This document shows, piece by piece, positions 1 through 10,700 of a DNA stretch of 64,000 nucleotides. The position numbers were made by a program, and so were the translations under genes. The stretch comes from Thermoplasmata archaeon (lineage in GTDB: Archaea > Thermoplasmatota > Thermoplasmata > Thermoplasmatales > Thermoplasmataceae): NCBI GenBank assembly GCA_021797735.1, contig JAJZZE010000024.1, forward strand, positions 1 to 64,000, read 5' to 3'. Position 1 is the stretch's first letter. Every line of letters begins with the position of its first letter. The notes under the pieces were generated by a model that was not told the origin of the DNA, searched no databases, and worked only from the letters and a program-made list of their open reading frames with translations.

Positions 1-87
1 CATTAATACTATATTCCTGTACGGATCACGGGCCTGTGTGGCATCCGTGTACGTATCTCTCCGGTCTAACCTCTGTTTTTCTTTCAT
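1..87 (-). CDS. Gene following nuoA, probably NADH-quinone oxidoreductase subunit B (N-terminal part only)
   Basis: Only the first 29 codons lie in the window; the frame is open to the window edge. It starts with ATG at 87, preceded by a good Shine-Dalgarno sequence (AGGAGG, about 10 bases upstream), as expected for an internal cistron. The visible peptide is hydrophilic and rich in Arg, Asp and Thr (MKEKQRLDRRDTYTD...). It begins 44 bases after the nuoA stop on the same strand. In archaeal and bacterial nuo operons nuoB follows nuoA, so the assignment is by position. The conserved iron-sulphur cysteines of NuoB would lie outside the window, so the name is inferred and not seen. Confidence 0.5.
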   Translation of the reverse strand, partial: MKEKQRLDRRDTYTDATQARDPYRNIVLM

Positions 88-131
88 ATTTTCAAAGCCT
101 CCTGATCAACTCTTTTGTCCCCTTCACAGTT

Positions 132-581
132 TTAGTCATGGGTAGTTGACCTCATCCACCTCATATATCCCATTTTAAATGCGTAATAAACCGCAAATAA
201 TGGCATTGCAATAAACACTATTGTTTCTATAAATGGGTATAACCCGAGTTTATAAAAGTCAAATGCCCATGGTAGCAATAATAACATATCAATATCAAAC
301 AGTATAAATAAGAATATTATAGCATAGTACTGTACTGTTATATTACCTTCCTCATATTCCTTTGCAACCTCACCGCTTTCGAATGGATGCAGATATGAAT
401 CGTCCTTTGCAGGGGGATTGTTTTCTATTGATAAGTTTTCCCTGATATTCTCAGGCCTGAAACTTATTTTACGTTTTTTATACCTGTTTGGTGAAATTGA
501 TGGCAGGACCTTGAAGACTAAGTACAATGCAAGGCTCAAAATTATTATCGCAATAGCTATAGCAATGTAACCTATTAACAT
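132..581 (-). CDS. nuoA: NADH-quinone oxidoreductase subunit A (NuoA/ND3-like)
   Basis: A 149-residue membrane protein with three hydrophobic segments (about residues 3-25, 84-108 and 115-137). The stretch HPFESGEVA followed by a hydrophobic helix containing FDIDMLLLLPWA matches the NuoA signature (P-[YF]-E-x-G ... F-D-V-E-x-x-x-x-x-P-W), with Asp in place of the usual Glu. It is longer than the usual ~120 residues because of a charged, Asn-rich stretch between helix 1 and the FESG motif. NuoA is a membrane subunit of complex I and helps couple electron transfer to proton pumping. It appears to be the first gene of the operon: a TATA-like box (602-609) lies about 25 bp upstream of the ATG, suggesting a leaderless transcript. 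Confidence 0.9.
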   Translation of the reverse strand: MLIGYIAIAIAIIILSLALYLVFKVLPSISPNRYKKRKISFRPENIRENLSIENNPPAKDDSYLHPFESGEVAKEYEEGNITVQYYAIIFLFILFDIDMLLLLPWAFDFYKLGLYPFIETIVFIAMPLFAVYYAFKMGYMRWMRSTTHD

Positions 582-735
582 TATCCTTATATTTTTAAAC
601 CGTATATAACTATATCGTTGGGTAATAAAGTCAAAGATTTACAGGCAATTACAATAAATTAATTAATAGTTTTGTATCAGTTATATTGATATAAAGTGTA
701 AATAAAATCTAATAATTGAAAATTTAATGGAGTGT

Positions 736-2541
736 TTAATGAGTGTTTTTTAACTTTTTATACATTTCAATAACTTTTTTAGCATTAAAAGTTGAATTGG
801 TTTCTTTTTTAAATGAAGGTATAATATTTTTTTCATTTATAGAATTATTAATGATTAATTTATTAATAATTTCTCTTATTTCTTCATCGCTTAATGATTT
901 TAGTTCATCCATTTTTATAAGTTCATTTATATTAATTTTTTTAACGGTAAAAATTTCCAAAGCCTTTTCTATATTGCTTCTGTCCCAGCCATTATTTTTG
1001 GCAATATTTAATATTTTTATAAGATTTTCATTGCCTATTTTGGAATTATACTTTTTTTCTAATTCCGGAACTGTCTGTAATAATAATCTTGCTACCGTTT
1101 TCGGTTCATTATAAATTTTTATTAATTTAACAAATGTACTGTATAAACTGTTGTTTATTACTGCATCCGATTCAACCGTTGATAATTTATATTTATTATT
1201 TAGATTTAATTTTGCTTCTTCCATCGTTTCCGGAATCAGGTTATTTGCCTCATCCAGTAGACTTTTATTTATTTCAAATAATGGTATATCTGTTTCTGGA
1301 TACATTCTTTCCCTACCTGGCAATGGCCTTAAATATTTTGTTTCTCCCTTTTCTGTTGCAGCTCTCGTTTCCGCTAAATCCATGTTTATGATTTTATTCA
1401 GCCTTAATCTTAAAAGGCCTGCCAATGCACCTATATTGTTTTTATATGTTAAAACAATTATAATGCTATCGTTATCTCCTCTGGATAATAATTTATAAAC
1501 ACTGTTTAATTCATCATCGGATATGCCATATCCGGGAAATTCATCTGAATGCATCATTCCACCTATTCCCATATTCCTCGCAACATCAGCAAATTCCTTG
1601 CCGAGATGGTAATTGCCATATTTCATTAAATGGTTTACATTTGTTATCATTGCAGAAAATACTGATTTGCCTGTTTTTATGGCTTTTTTTATCATCGACG
1701 ACTCTGTGTTTTTAAATAAATATGTTATATCGTTAAAATCTGATATCTCGGACCCTTTAATTTTTAAAATATCTGAAATTTCCTTTAATGACATTTGCCT
1801 TGTAACCTCATAGTCTATTGTATCCCTTATAAATGATAACCTTGAAACACCTTTTATTTCAACCCTGCCGTAACCCATTGAGAAATTAACGTCCTGCCTT
1901 ATTGAATCGACCTCCCCCCTGAATTTATATGTTGACATCACCAAATAACCTATTGCCTTTGCTGTTTCCAGGGCATGTTCCTGATCTATTATATCGGGTT
2001 CTGTGGATATTTCTACCAGTGGTATTCCAAGTCTATCGAGGGAATACTCAGCTCTATCTATATCCTCCCTTATTTTTCTTGCAGCATCCTCCTCCAGTGT
2101 AACTGCTGAAATCCTCACATTGCCCTTTGAGGTTTTGATATAACCGTCCATGCCTATTACACCTGTTCTCTGGAAGCCCGAGGTATTTGAGCCATCTATA
2201 ACTATTTTCCTCATAAATGATACATAATCAACAATTTTACAGTGCAGTGCCATTGATAATACAACTGCCGTTTTTAATGCTTCATAATCAACATCATGTG
2301 GGGGCTCCTCATCCTTTTCTACCAGGCATGAATTATCACTGGAATAATATACAAATGTCCTATCTCTCATCTGCTCATACTTTACCGCATTATCAATTTT
2401 ACCAAGTTCACTCATTACCGGTGTCATTTTTCTTTCTATAATAAAATCCGTTTTTTCCCCCTCTGTGCTACATGAACAGAATAATTTATTGCCCTTTAAT
2501 TGAAAGTGAATTTCCAGTCCTATTTTCATATCTATCACCAT
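736..2541 (-). CDS. gatE: Glutamyl-tRNA(Gln) amidotransferase subunit E
   Basis: This 601-residue protein begins with the GatB/GatE signature (KIGLEIHFQL, then a CSCSTEG element) and continues with family motifs such as LVEISTEPDI and RPLPGRERMYPETDIP. The C-terminal part, from about residue 430, is the helical tail/YqeY-type region that binds tRNA. GatE is the kinase/tRNA-binding half of the archaeal GatDE amidotransferase, which converts Glu-tRNA(Gln) to Gln-tRNA(Gln) using ammonia delivered by GatD. The ATG at 2541 overlaps the gatD stop by 7 bases, so translation is probably coupled. A second in-frame Met four codons later (MKIGLEIH) is an alternative start. The tail is very rich in Asn, Lys and Ile, as are its neighbours. 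Confidence 0.95.
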   Translation of the reverse strand: MVIDMKIGLEIHFQLKGNKLFCSCSTEGEKTDFIIERKMTPVMSELGKIDNAVKYEQMRDRTFVYYSSDNSCLVEKDEEPPHDVDYEALKTAVVLSMALHCKIVDYVSFMRKIVIDGSNTSGFQRTGVIGMDGYIKTSKGNVRISAVTLEEDAARKIREDIDRAEYSLDRLGIPLVEISTEPDIIDQEHALETAKAIGYLVMSTYKFRGEVDSIRQDVNFSMGYGRVEIKGVSRLSFIRDTIDYEVTRQMSLKEISDILKIKGSEISDFNDITYLFKNTESSMIKKAIKTGKSVFSAMITNVNHLMKYGNYHLGKEFADVARNMGIGGMMHSDEFPGYGISDDELNSVYKLLSRGDNDSIIIVLTYKNNIGALAGLLRLRLNKIINMDLAETRAATEKGETKYLRPLPGRERMYPETDIPLFEINKSLLDEANNLIPETMEEAKLNLNNKYKLSTVESDAVINNSLYSTFVKLIKIYNEPKTVARLLLQTVPELEKKYNSKIGNENLIKILNIAKNNGWDRSNIEKALEIFTVKKININELIKMDELKSLSDEEIREIINKLIINNSINEKNIIPSFKKETNSTFNAKKVIEMYKKLKNTH

Positions 2542-3746
2542 AATATTCTATTATTTATTTCTCCCCTTAGATTTGTTTTCATTAAATTTACAAAACTGTC
2601 ATTATAATTGGCTAATAAATACATAGCTTTTACCATTGCAGTTTCGGCCAACATATCATATAACGGTATAACATTTGCTTTTAATAATTCCCTGCCTGTG
2701 GAATAAACATTTAAATTTACACCACCATAAATACACTGGGATGTCATAAAAAAATGAACGTCCTTTGATAATTTTTTTATTGTTTTTATAATGCTGTCAG
2801 AAACATGGCCCAGGCCGGTACCCATAATTATTACAGCATCCTTATTGTAAACCGTATTATAAAAATCCTCGTCTTTTATCCCAGGATAAAAATATATAAG
2901 TGAAACATTGTCATTCAATTTATCGTTTAAAATGTTATTTTTACCGGTACTTTTATACTCCGAATTAAAAATTATATTTTTATTATTATATACTGCTATT
3001 TCAGAATCATCTACTGTTTTAAATGCACTTCTTTCACTTGTATGCATTTTCCTTACCCTTACACCACGATGCAATGATATATTATTATCTGATATCCCTG
3101 AATGCATTGCCACACCGACTTCACCTATATCCGTTGAGGAAAAATGTATTGAACCTTCTATGTTTGTGAATGCATCGCTGCTTGGTCTGTCAGAGCTCCT
3201 CTGACTGCCTGTAAATATTATTGGGTTTGTCTGTTCCTCAAACATAAATGATAATGCTGATGCAGAATATTGCATTGTATCGGTTCCGTGGAATATTATG
3301 ACGCTGTTATTATTATCCATTTTTTCCTTAGCCTTTCTTGCAAAATTGATCCATTTCTCTGGGTTAACATTTTCACTTAATATATTATCTATATTTTTAT
3401 GTGATAAATGATAATCATCTATATTATTAACATAATTATATAAATATGAAATATCTTTCACGGGTTTTACTGCACCGGTTTCATAATCTATTGAACTGCC
3501 TATTGTCCCACCTGTTGTCAGGATACAGACATTATTTTTGCCATGTTTTTCAATACTTTTTATTTTTATGTCCTCTCTTTTTTTACCATTACCATAAACA
3601 TTCTTTATTTTTATATTTTCATTTCTTACTGTTATATTATAACCATTATCGAGCTTTACTGTCGTTTTTTCATCGTCTGAACTTATAAAAATACCCTTAT
3701 AATTATTGTCTTTATAGTTAAATTCTATTTTTTGACCTGTTAACAT
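2535..3746 (-). CDS. gatD: Glutamyl-tRNA(Gln) amidotransferase subunit D (asparaginase-like)
   Basis: A 403-residue protein with a short N-terminal beta-barrel-like domain (about 1-80), then an L-asparaginase-type domain. The catalytic Thr motif VCILTTGGTIGS, the second motif FHGTDTMQYSASALSF and the SQRSSDRPSSDA stretch are all present. GatD hydrolyses glutamine (or asparagine) and feeds ammonia to GatE. It is the first gene of the gatDE pair and overlaps gatE by 7 bases. The ATG at 3746 follows directly on AT-rich promoter sequence, and the length is close to the family norm. No missing catalytic residue was noticed. Confidence 0.95.
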   Translation of the reverse strand: MLTGQKIEFNYKDNNYKGIFISSDDEKTTVKLDNGYNITVRNENIKIKNVYGNGKKREDIKIKSIEKHGKNNVCILTTGGTIGSSIDYETGAVKPVKDISYLYNYVNNIDDYHLSHKNIDNILSENVNPEKWINFARKAKEKMDNNNSVIIFHGTDTMQYSASALSFMFEEQTNPIIFTGSQRSSDRPSSDAFTNIEGSIHFSSTDIGEVGVAMHSGISDNNISLHRGVRVRKMHTSERSAFKTVDDSEIAVYNNKNIIFNSEYKSTGKNNILNDKLNDNVSLIYFYPGIKDEDFYNTVYNKDAVIIMGTGLGHVSDSIIKTIKKLSKDVHFFMTSQCIYGGVNLNVYSTGRELLKANVIPLYDMLAETAMVKAMYLLANYNDSFVNLMKTNLRGEINNRILW

Positions 3747-3777
3747 TACAGATTAATTATTAAAATGTATAAAAACT

Positions 3778-4911
3778 TTATAAGTTTTTCATAATTTCCT
3801 TTGCGATAATTATTTTCTGAATTTCATTTGTTCCTTCGTATATCTGTGTAATTTTTGCATCCCTCATATGGCGTTCCGCATCGAAATCCGTTGTAAAACC
3901 GTATCCACCAAATAATTGCAGCGACCTTTCTGTGACGTATACTGCCGTATCAGAGGCAAACATTTTTGCAATTGATGATATTTCTATTGTGTCTTCTTTT
4001 TTTTGCCATCTTTCCGCCGCATCCCTTATTAACAGCTCCGATGCCTTTATTCTGGATTCCATTTCAGCTATCATAAACTGTATTCCCTCAAAATTTATAA
4101 TTTTTTGATTAAATTGCTTCCTTGTGTTTATATAGTTCAATGCCTCATTAAATGCCGCCTTTGCTATTCCAAGGGCCTGCGCGGCTACACCAACCCTGCC
4201 CGCATCTAATGTATCCATTATTACCTTAAATCCTTCATTATATTTTCCTACTATATTCCCATCTGGAACAAAAACATCATTAAAACTTAATTCAACCGTA
4301 CTTGAACCACGTATACCCATTTTATGTATATCCTTGCTAATCTCTAAGCCCTTAGAATCAGCATCAACAACAAATGTTGTTATACCCTTATACTTTAATG
4401 ATTTATCTGTTGAAACATCCATAACAAAGAATTTTGCTAATCTGCCATTTGAAATAAATGTTTTTGTTCCGTTGATCTTATAACCATTGTTATATTTCTC
4501 TGCATGTGCACTTATTGAAGCCGCATCACTACCTGCATTTGGCTCGGTAATGGCCAGACCACCGACTGCACCCTTTGCTACTTCTGTTAGATATTTTTGA
4601 TTTAAATGTTCACTGCCGAACATCATTAATGGCTCGGCAAACAACGTTAATGCGCCATCCAGAACAAGAGCGGTGCTTGGGCATGCCTCCGATATTATTT
4701 CTATAGCATCTATAAGAAATGGAAAGCTTAATCCATTGCCACCATATTTTTCTGGTATATATGATGAAAATAATCCCATATCACGCATACCGTTTATTAT
4801 ATCTTCGGGAACATACATCTTTTCATCTATTTCCCTGGCTCTGGGTTTTATCTTTGTTTCTGCAAATTCTCTCACATATTTTAGAATGTCTTTTTCAGTT
4901 TCATTAACCAT
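3778..4911 (-). CDS. Acyl-CoA dehydrogenase
   Basis: A 377-residue protein with the full acyl-CoA dehydrogenase layout: N-terminal helical domain (to about 115), middle beta domain with GLAITEPNAGSDAASI and KTFISNG, and a C-terminal helical domain with QLFGGYGFTTDFDAERHMRD followed by QIYEGTNEIQK, where the Glu of YEGT is the usual catalytic base. FAD-dependent oxidation of an acyl-CoA to the 2-enoyl-CoA is the expected reaction, with electrons passed to an electron-transfer flavoprotein. The substrate chain length cannot be read from the sequence. It is transcribed toward gatD, separated by 31 bases, and may have its own promoter in the AT-rich stretch upstream of 4911. Relatives in this order probably serve fatty-acid or branched amino-acid breakdown. 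Confidence 0.9.
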   Translation of the reverse strand: MVNETEKDILKYVREFAETKIKPRAREIDEKMYVPEDIINGMRDMGLFSSYIPEKYGGNGLSFPFLIDAIEIISEACPSTALVLDGALTLFAEPLMMFGSEHLNQKYLTEVAKGAVGGLAITEPNAGSDAASISAHAEKYNNGYKINGTKTFISNGRLAKFFVMDVSTDKSLKYKGITTFVVDADSKGLEISKDIHKMGIRGSSTVELSFNDVFVPDGNIVGKYNEGFKVIMDTLDAGRVGVAAQALGIAKAAFNEALNYINTRKQFNQKIINFEGIQFMIAEMESRIKASELLIRDAAERWQKKEDTIEISSIAKMFASDTAVYVTERSLQLFGGYGFTTDFDAERHMRDAKITQIYEGTNEIQKIIIAKEIMKNL

Positions 4912-5200
4912 ATATGTATATTATTTATTATAATAATATTTTTATTGTTGGAATAATAATATTTTTGATTTTCCCCGGTATATTATATATTAACTGCATT
5001 ATTAATAAGGTCTTACAGTATTTTAAACACCAGAAAATAATTTATACAGTTAGAATAAAGAATAACATACACTGTTTTCTCCGTGTTACTATAGCCCTTA
5101 ATTTATAAATTAATACTATGTAATTTTATACATAACACACAGTCCGTTATACCTGCGTGCATAAAGAAAAATTTATTAAAACTGGTTGTATAGAGTCACT

Positions 5201-5986
5201 ATGAATATACTTGTAACAGGGCACAAAGGATTTATTGGGTCACACATTTACAACGACTTAAAATCAAAGGGGTATAATGTCTATGGTTACGATCTTGGCA
5301 GCATACTTGAGGATGTAAAATATGATATTATTGTACATATGGCTGCACGTGGTCTAATAAGAGAATCAACAAAGCATCCATATAATTACTTTGAAGATGG
5401 CCTTGAATTGTCGATAAAGTTTCTTGAACTTGCAAGGAAAAATAACGCTACTTTTGTTTTTCCATCATCTGGATCAATAGCAGATCCTACAAACCCATAT
5501 TCTCTTGGAAAAAAACAGAGTGAAGAATGGATTTATTTATATAACAAACTGTATAATCTGAAGTATTACATCCTTCAATTTTACAACATTTATGGTCCGG
5601 GAAGTAGAAAAGGTGCGGTATATCTATTGACCAGGGCTGCACTGGGCAATGAAGAAGGAGTAGTATATGGTGATGGTTCCCATATAAGGGATTATGTATA
5701 TGTAGATGACGTTTCCAATCTTGTCGATAATATTATTAACAGTAAAATACCATGTGGCAGATATGAGGTTGGAACAGGTGTAGGAACAAGTGTTAATGAA
5801 TTGGTAAAGAATATAGAAAATGTGGTGGGAAAGAGAATAAAAATAAGGAATGAGCCTTATATTGTAAATGAGGGTGAAAGGCTGTATGCAGAGAATCCAG
5901 CGGTAAAGAATTTCAGAGATCTTAATTATGGAATCAAAAAGGTCGCAGAATTTATCAAAAATGATGCTAATATTGCCAAATTATAA
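5201..5986 (+). CDS. NAD(P)-dependent sugar epimerase/dehydratase (extended SDR)
   Basis: A Rossmann-fold extended SDR. The N-terminus reads MNILVTGHKGFIGSHI, giving the GxxGxxG nucleotide-binding motif. A serine in FPSSGS and the YSLGK motif supply the catalytic Ser-Tyr-Lys set. The length is about 261 residues, slightly short for UDP-glucose 4-epimerase-type enzymes (300-330). The ATG at 5201 is preferred over an upstream TTG at 5186, because the glycine motif is then at the usual distance from the N-terminus and a TATA-like AATTTATTAAA (5169-5179) lies about 26 bp upstream. Likely acts on a nucleotide sugar for surface glycans; the actual substrate is unknown. No operon partner is close on either side. 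Confidence 0.85.
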   Translation: MNILVTGHKGFIGSHIYNDLKSKGYNVYGYDLGSILEDVKYDIIVHMAARGLIRESTKHPYNYFEDGLELSIKFLELARKNNATFVFPSSGSIADPTNPYSLGKKQSEEWIYLYNKLYNLKYYILQFYNIYGPGSRKGAVYLLTRAALGNEEGVVYGDGSHIRDYVYVDDVSNLVDNIINSKIPCGRYEVGTGVGTSVNELVKNIENVVGKRIKIRNEPYIVNEGERLYAENPAVKNFRDLNYGIKKVAEFIKNDANIAKL

Positions 5987-6171
5987 TGCCAGATTAAAAA
6001 AAATCATTATCTGTATAGCTTCATTAGACACTTGCCCAGAACCCATAAAACAACCATTTTAGAATGCCGTTAATGGTATATTGCTGGTTTTTATGCAACG
6101 AAACCATACAAATAAAACAGTTTGATACTGTTATTGAGTTAACTTTATGCATTTTTAATCATTACAGGATA

Positions 6172-6696
6172 ATGTTTCTTACACTGTCTGTAAATATTAA
6201 GAATAAAAAAATACTGTTTATAGGATCTGGAAGGATTGCAGAACATAAAATAAAAAATGTAATAAACTATGAACCTTCAATATGTGTTATTGGAATTGAG
6301 GCAACGGATTATATTTTAAATTTAAATAAAAACAATATGATATCGTATTATAAAAGAGAATTTAACGAAGATGATATTAAAAATGATTATTTCATGGTCT
6401 TTGCTGCAACCAATAATAGTGAATTAAATAAAAATATATCAGTACTGTGTAAAAATAAAAATATTCTGTGTGATAATGTTAGTGACCATAATTATTCTGA
6501 TGTGATAACGCCAGTAAATATAAGAATAGATTGCATTGATATATCAATAAATACAAATGGTGAGGAGCCTGGATTAACAAAGGAATTAAAAAATTTGTTA
6601 TTAGACGATATAATTAATAATAACTATAACTTTGAGAAAAAGATAAAAGAGATATATGATAAAAAAATGAGAGGTTATGAAAACAATAGGAAATAA
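6172..6696 (+). CDS. Precorrin-2 dehydrogenase / siroheme synthase N-terminal domain (CysG-N/Met8-like)
   Basis: About 174 residues. The start MFLTLSVNIKNKKILFIGSGRIAEHKI is typical of the NAD-binding domain of siroheme synthases (GxGxxA-type loop), followed by VFAATNNSELNKNI, which matches the 'AAT(D/N)' motif, and CDNVSD. It oxidises precorrin-2 to sirohydrochlorin and may also insert iron. The ATG at 6172 is chosen because it aligns with the family N-terminus and has TTTATGCATTTTTAA about 25 bp upstream; the open frame extends further upstream to 6064 without family resemblance. The last 20 bases overlap the next gene. No uroporphyrinogen methyltransferase domain is attached, so a separate one is needed elsewhere. 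Confidence 0.8.
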   Translation: MFLTLSVNIKNKKILFIGSGRIAEHKIKNVINYEPSICVIGIEATDYILNLNKNNMISYYKREFNEDDIKNDYFMVFAATNNSELNKNISVLCKNKNILCDNVSDHNYSDVITPVNIRIDCIDISINTNGEEPGLTKELKNLLLDDIINNNYNFEKKIKEIYDKKMRGYENNRK

Positions 6697-7312
6697 AAAG
6701 ATATATGAAACCCCTGAGGAGATAATGAAACCTGAACATACCATGTTAATTAACTGGGACCTGCAAAATGGGCTTGTGAAAAACATTTTTAACAAAAACG
6801 AATTTGTAAAAAATGTAAAATCCCTAAATGAAAATGCAAGAAAGGTTAAAATGCCCATAGCCTATACAAAAATTACACCCTTACCGTTTTTATATATGTC
6901 ACCCGCAATGATAGGAAGCTATATGAGGAGATTTGGTGTTGATGATCCGGCAAAATTGCCTGCTTTTATGGCCCCTGGATCTGAAGATGCTGAAATCTAT
7001 AATGATTTTATGCCGGAAAAGGAAGATTATATATTCAATAAAAACACAGCAAGCATATTTATTGGTACAAATTTTATCAATATGTTGAAGGCTGCGGGAA
7101 TAGAGACACTAATATTCACAGGAATTGCAACAGAAATAGGCGTGGAATCAAGCGTAAGGGACTCTGCTGTTTATGGTTATTATACAGTTGTTGCATCGGA
7201 TTCGTGCTCATCACATGATAGGGAAAGCCATGAGGCTGCACTGAAGTCCATGTCAAGCGTATCAATGGTTATGAAAACGGCTGATATAATAAATGTTTTA
7301 AAAAAATATTAG
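6677..7312 (+). CDS. Isochorismatase-family hydrolase with Gly at the usual Cys position
   Basis: A 211-residue alpha/beta cysteine-hydrolase fold protein. Asp28 (in LINWDLQNG) and Lys122 (in FNKNTASIF) match the catalytic Asp and Lys. The third motif reads FTGIATEIGVESSVRD: where cysteine hydrolases such as nicotinamidase have T-[DE]-x-C-V, this protein has Gly155. True isochorismatases (EntB, PhzD) also lack the Cys and have Gly there, so a vinyl-ether hydrolase is possible, but the surrounding motif (ATE, VESSVRD) looks more like the broader amidohydrolase branch. The start overlaps the precorrin-2 dehydrogenase gene by 20 bases, suggesting co-transcription. Substrate unknown. Confidence 0.8.
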   Translation: MKTIGNKKIYETPEEIMKPEHTMLINWDLQNGLVKNIFNKNEFVKNVKSLNENARKVKMPIAYTKITPLPFLYMSPAMIGSYMRRFGVDDPAKLPAFMAPGSEDAEIYNDFMPEKEDYIFNKNTASIFIGTNFINMLKAAGIETLIFTGIATEIGVESSVRDSAVYGYYTVVASDSCSSHDRESHEAALKSMSSVSMVMKTADIINVLKKY

Positions 7313-7347
7313 GAAAATATTAATATTAGAATTTATTATATTTTAAA

Positions 7348-7683
7348 ATGGATGTTAGAAAATACATTAAACTAAAAAACGACATTGAAACTGTTATAGG
7401 CATAATAATAGGCGTTATTTTTGGAGAAAAAATTATAACGGTTATAGCCCCCTATTTTATTAGATATGCATCATCCGGAATTACAATATCATCAGGGATA
7501 TATGCGCCTTTGATAGCTATAATAACTGGTGTAATATTATTCCTTGGAATAAGGTCACTGGCATACCTTCTATCATCTGTGTTTCTAGGTACGGGTATAA
7601 GTATAGCGATATTTGAGTTTGCAGGAATAAGCGTATATGCAAGCCTTGCCGGTGTTTTCAATGTATTATTAATACTTCATTAG
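7348..7683 (+). CDS. Small membrane protein of unknown function
   Basis: A 111-residue protein with about three hydrophobic helices (roughly residues 16-40, 48-72 and 78-110) after a short basic N-terminus (MDVRKYIKLKND). It is glycine-, isoleucine- and alanine-rich and has no conserved polar motif that I recognise. It lies 35 bases after the isochorismatase-family gene and 44 bases before the giant helical-repeat gene on the same strand, so it may belong to the same transcription unit. The codon pattern is like that of its neighbours, and the composition (a long uninterrupted hydrophobic pattern in one frame only) supports a real gene. Confidence 0.65.
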   Translation: MDVRKYIKLKNDIETVIGIIIGVIFGEKIITVIAPYFIRYASSGITISSGIYAPLIAIITGVILFLGIRSLAYLLSSVFLGTGISIAIFEFAGISVYASLAGVFNVLLILH

Positions 7684-7727
7684 GGTTATGGCAAAAATAA
7701 TATACCATAATTAAACTACACTATGGA

Positions 7728-10700
7728 ATGATTTCATTAACATACAAGAAGATTAATAAAAAACTTATTAATTATTTAGAGGATTCTATAAAAAATGAGT
7801 CCTACGATGAACTTATACAGTACATTTTAAAGGAAGAAAATAACATCAAAAGAGTATATGATGATGAAATTGAAAGTATATTTTTTAATCACCTTAAGGA
7901 TAAGGATATCCCTGAAAAATTATATGACCTTATAAATGAAATAGATAATAAAAACAGGCTTGTACTGTTATATCAGATTAAACTGTATTACAGTAATAAT
8001 GATACTGACAGATTTCTGGGATTAATAGAAAATAATAAGAAGCTGTTATCAGTAAAAGGTATAAGGGAAAAATTTGATAATTTCCTTGGTTCAAAACCCG
8101 TGTATGATAAACTACTGTATCTGTCAAAAATGGATATTTATGATGATACATATGTTGAAAAATACATAATAAATAATTATAATTTTAATGATTTTAAAAA
8201 TATTGTTGATAATTTTACCGGCAATAATGATTATGAAAACGCAGAGATTATTTTAAAAAAATGTATAGAATTAAAAAGGGATATCAACTGTTATTATTTA
8301 CTTGGAAGTATTTATATTAAGACTAACAATAAAAAGGCACTGAACGATACTGTAAATTATCTTTTAATAAACGACAGCAAAAAACCAAATGAAAAACTAT
8401 CTAAATACCTGTATTTTGAGGGCAAGTATGGTATGGCAATAGAATACGCGGATAAATTAGACCGGGGAAATAAAATACTGGCAGATTCATATTATTACAA
8501 TGGCAACTATGGCAGGGCTCTTGAAATTTATAAAAACATTTATTATAATATTGATAAAGGTGTTATATACAAAATAATAGAAATAGAACACATAATAGGT
8601 GATTACGGATCCTTAATAGTATATCTAAAATCCCTGGAAAAAATGGGTACACTGGACAAAAACTTTTGTCTGTATAAAATAGAAGCTGAAATGAAACTTG
8701 ATATGTATATTGATGCGGAAGATGATATAAATCTATATACAAAGAAATATGGCAATGATAAGGCTCTATTATATCTGAAACTGGAATATTACAGGCACAT
8801 AGAAAATGAGTCTATGGAATATAATATGGCAAACGAAATATTAAAAACCGGAGAAAAGGACATTAATGTTTTCAATACAATAATTAATTACCAGTATAAT
8901 AATGAAAATTATACAGAACTTGAAAAATTCATTGAGGAACACAGTATAAAGGATAATTTCATGGGAAAATATGTAGCCTCATTAATATATAATAACAAAA
9001 TGGAAAATGTAATAGAAGAGATAAGGAATAATACGAAATTGCTGAATAATGGCGAGGTAATTGACTCATTATTTAATGCAATAAAATCTGATAAAAATAT
9101 AAAACTTTTTGATTCAATAGACTATAAAAATACATTGCTTGAATTTGTGATTAATTATTTAAGGGGAAATAAAAATATAGACTATTTAAAATATTTTGAC
9201 ATTGTAGATAGGGGAAAATCTAAAATATGTGCATATATCATAGCAGTAAATGGGATAGATTTTAAAAACAATGTAAAGAAAAAATATGTGAAGGATATAT
9301 TATCAAAGGGCAAATTCAGTAATATTAATTATATAATAAAAAGTATTTTTGATGCTTACAGCGGCAATATCAATGATGATACCAGAGATTTGAAATATTT
9401 CCTGTACCCTGTAACAGATGCTTTAATTAAGACCGGTAAATACGATACGGCAAAAAATATGATAGAAAGCTTAATTTCAAAAAATCCAGATCCGTTTTAT
9501 TATTATTACCGTGGTTTGATTGAGTATCATAAAAATAATTATGGTGATTCTGAAAAATATGTAAATGAAGCAATTGAAATATTAAAAAATGCTGATTTCT
9601 TTTCTTTAAAATTAATACTGGCAATGAAACAGAATAGCAGTATAAATAAATTGCTTGATGAGGCATTTAATTTAAATTTTTACTCTATTTTCGGGGATGC
9701 ATATGAATTTATTTTATATAATAAAATTGATAGCACCATAACCGAGTATTTTTTCAATTTAAATATACATGATATAAATCTATATAGAATAAAAAGGAAT
9801 TTGTTTGGTGAATATAAATCAAAGGTAAAATATTCCGCATTAACCCTTGCTGGAGATTATAATGAAGATGATATGATAAAACAGTATAATATATTAAAAA
9901 ATTCTGATGTAAAAATAGGAGTGAAATTTTTAAGGTTTTTTAAATTTAAAACCTATAAAACTGATGAAATTATAGCAAATTATTATTATTCAGTAAATGA
10001 TTATTATAATTCATTTAAATATTATAATGATGCCTTTATAAGAAACAATGATGTTGTAGATAATGTAAATTTTATTAAAATCAGGAATGATAATGAAATA
10101 TATAATAATGCCATAAATAAATTCATTGAGAACGGTGATTATTATAATACTGTTATATCATATTTTATAAGAAAGGAGTATAATAAAATAGAAAAAATTA
10201 TAGATAAAATATATGATAATAAAAAAATTATGGAATTCCTTATAGAGAATGCGTGGAATAAAAACTATATAAAAAATAACATAATAAAAATTTTCAATGA
10301 AAAAAATGACAGAATAACAGGTGAGTTAATAAGTAAAAAATTTGATGATGATGAGGATTATTATAATGAAATTCCTGTTTTAAAGAAATTACATGAATTA
10401 TATAACGACGACCTGATGATCTTAGATAAGTTAATATCAGCATTAAGCAGAAACAATGAAAAAGAAGATGCTCTATCAATACTATACAATAAATTCCATG
10501 AGACAAAGAATTTATTTCTGTTTAACAGGCTTGTTTCAATGTATTATAATTTCAGGGATTATAACTCTGTAATGAAGATATATAACAGTAATTATATAGA
10601 TAGGTATAACATTAAATATTTCATTTTTTCCTCAATAAAGTTATTCATGTATGAAAATTATAAGACACTTAGCGAAAAATACAGGGACTTAATAGATAAA

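Noticed and set aside
4912-5200. Partly repeated AATAATATTTTT words upstream of the epimerase, considered as a CRISPR-like or tandem repeat
   Set aside because: Only two irregular occurrences without unique spacers; ordinary AT-rich promoter DNA.
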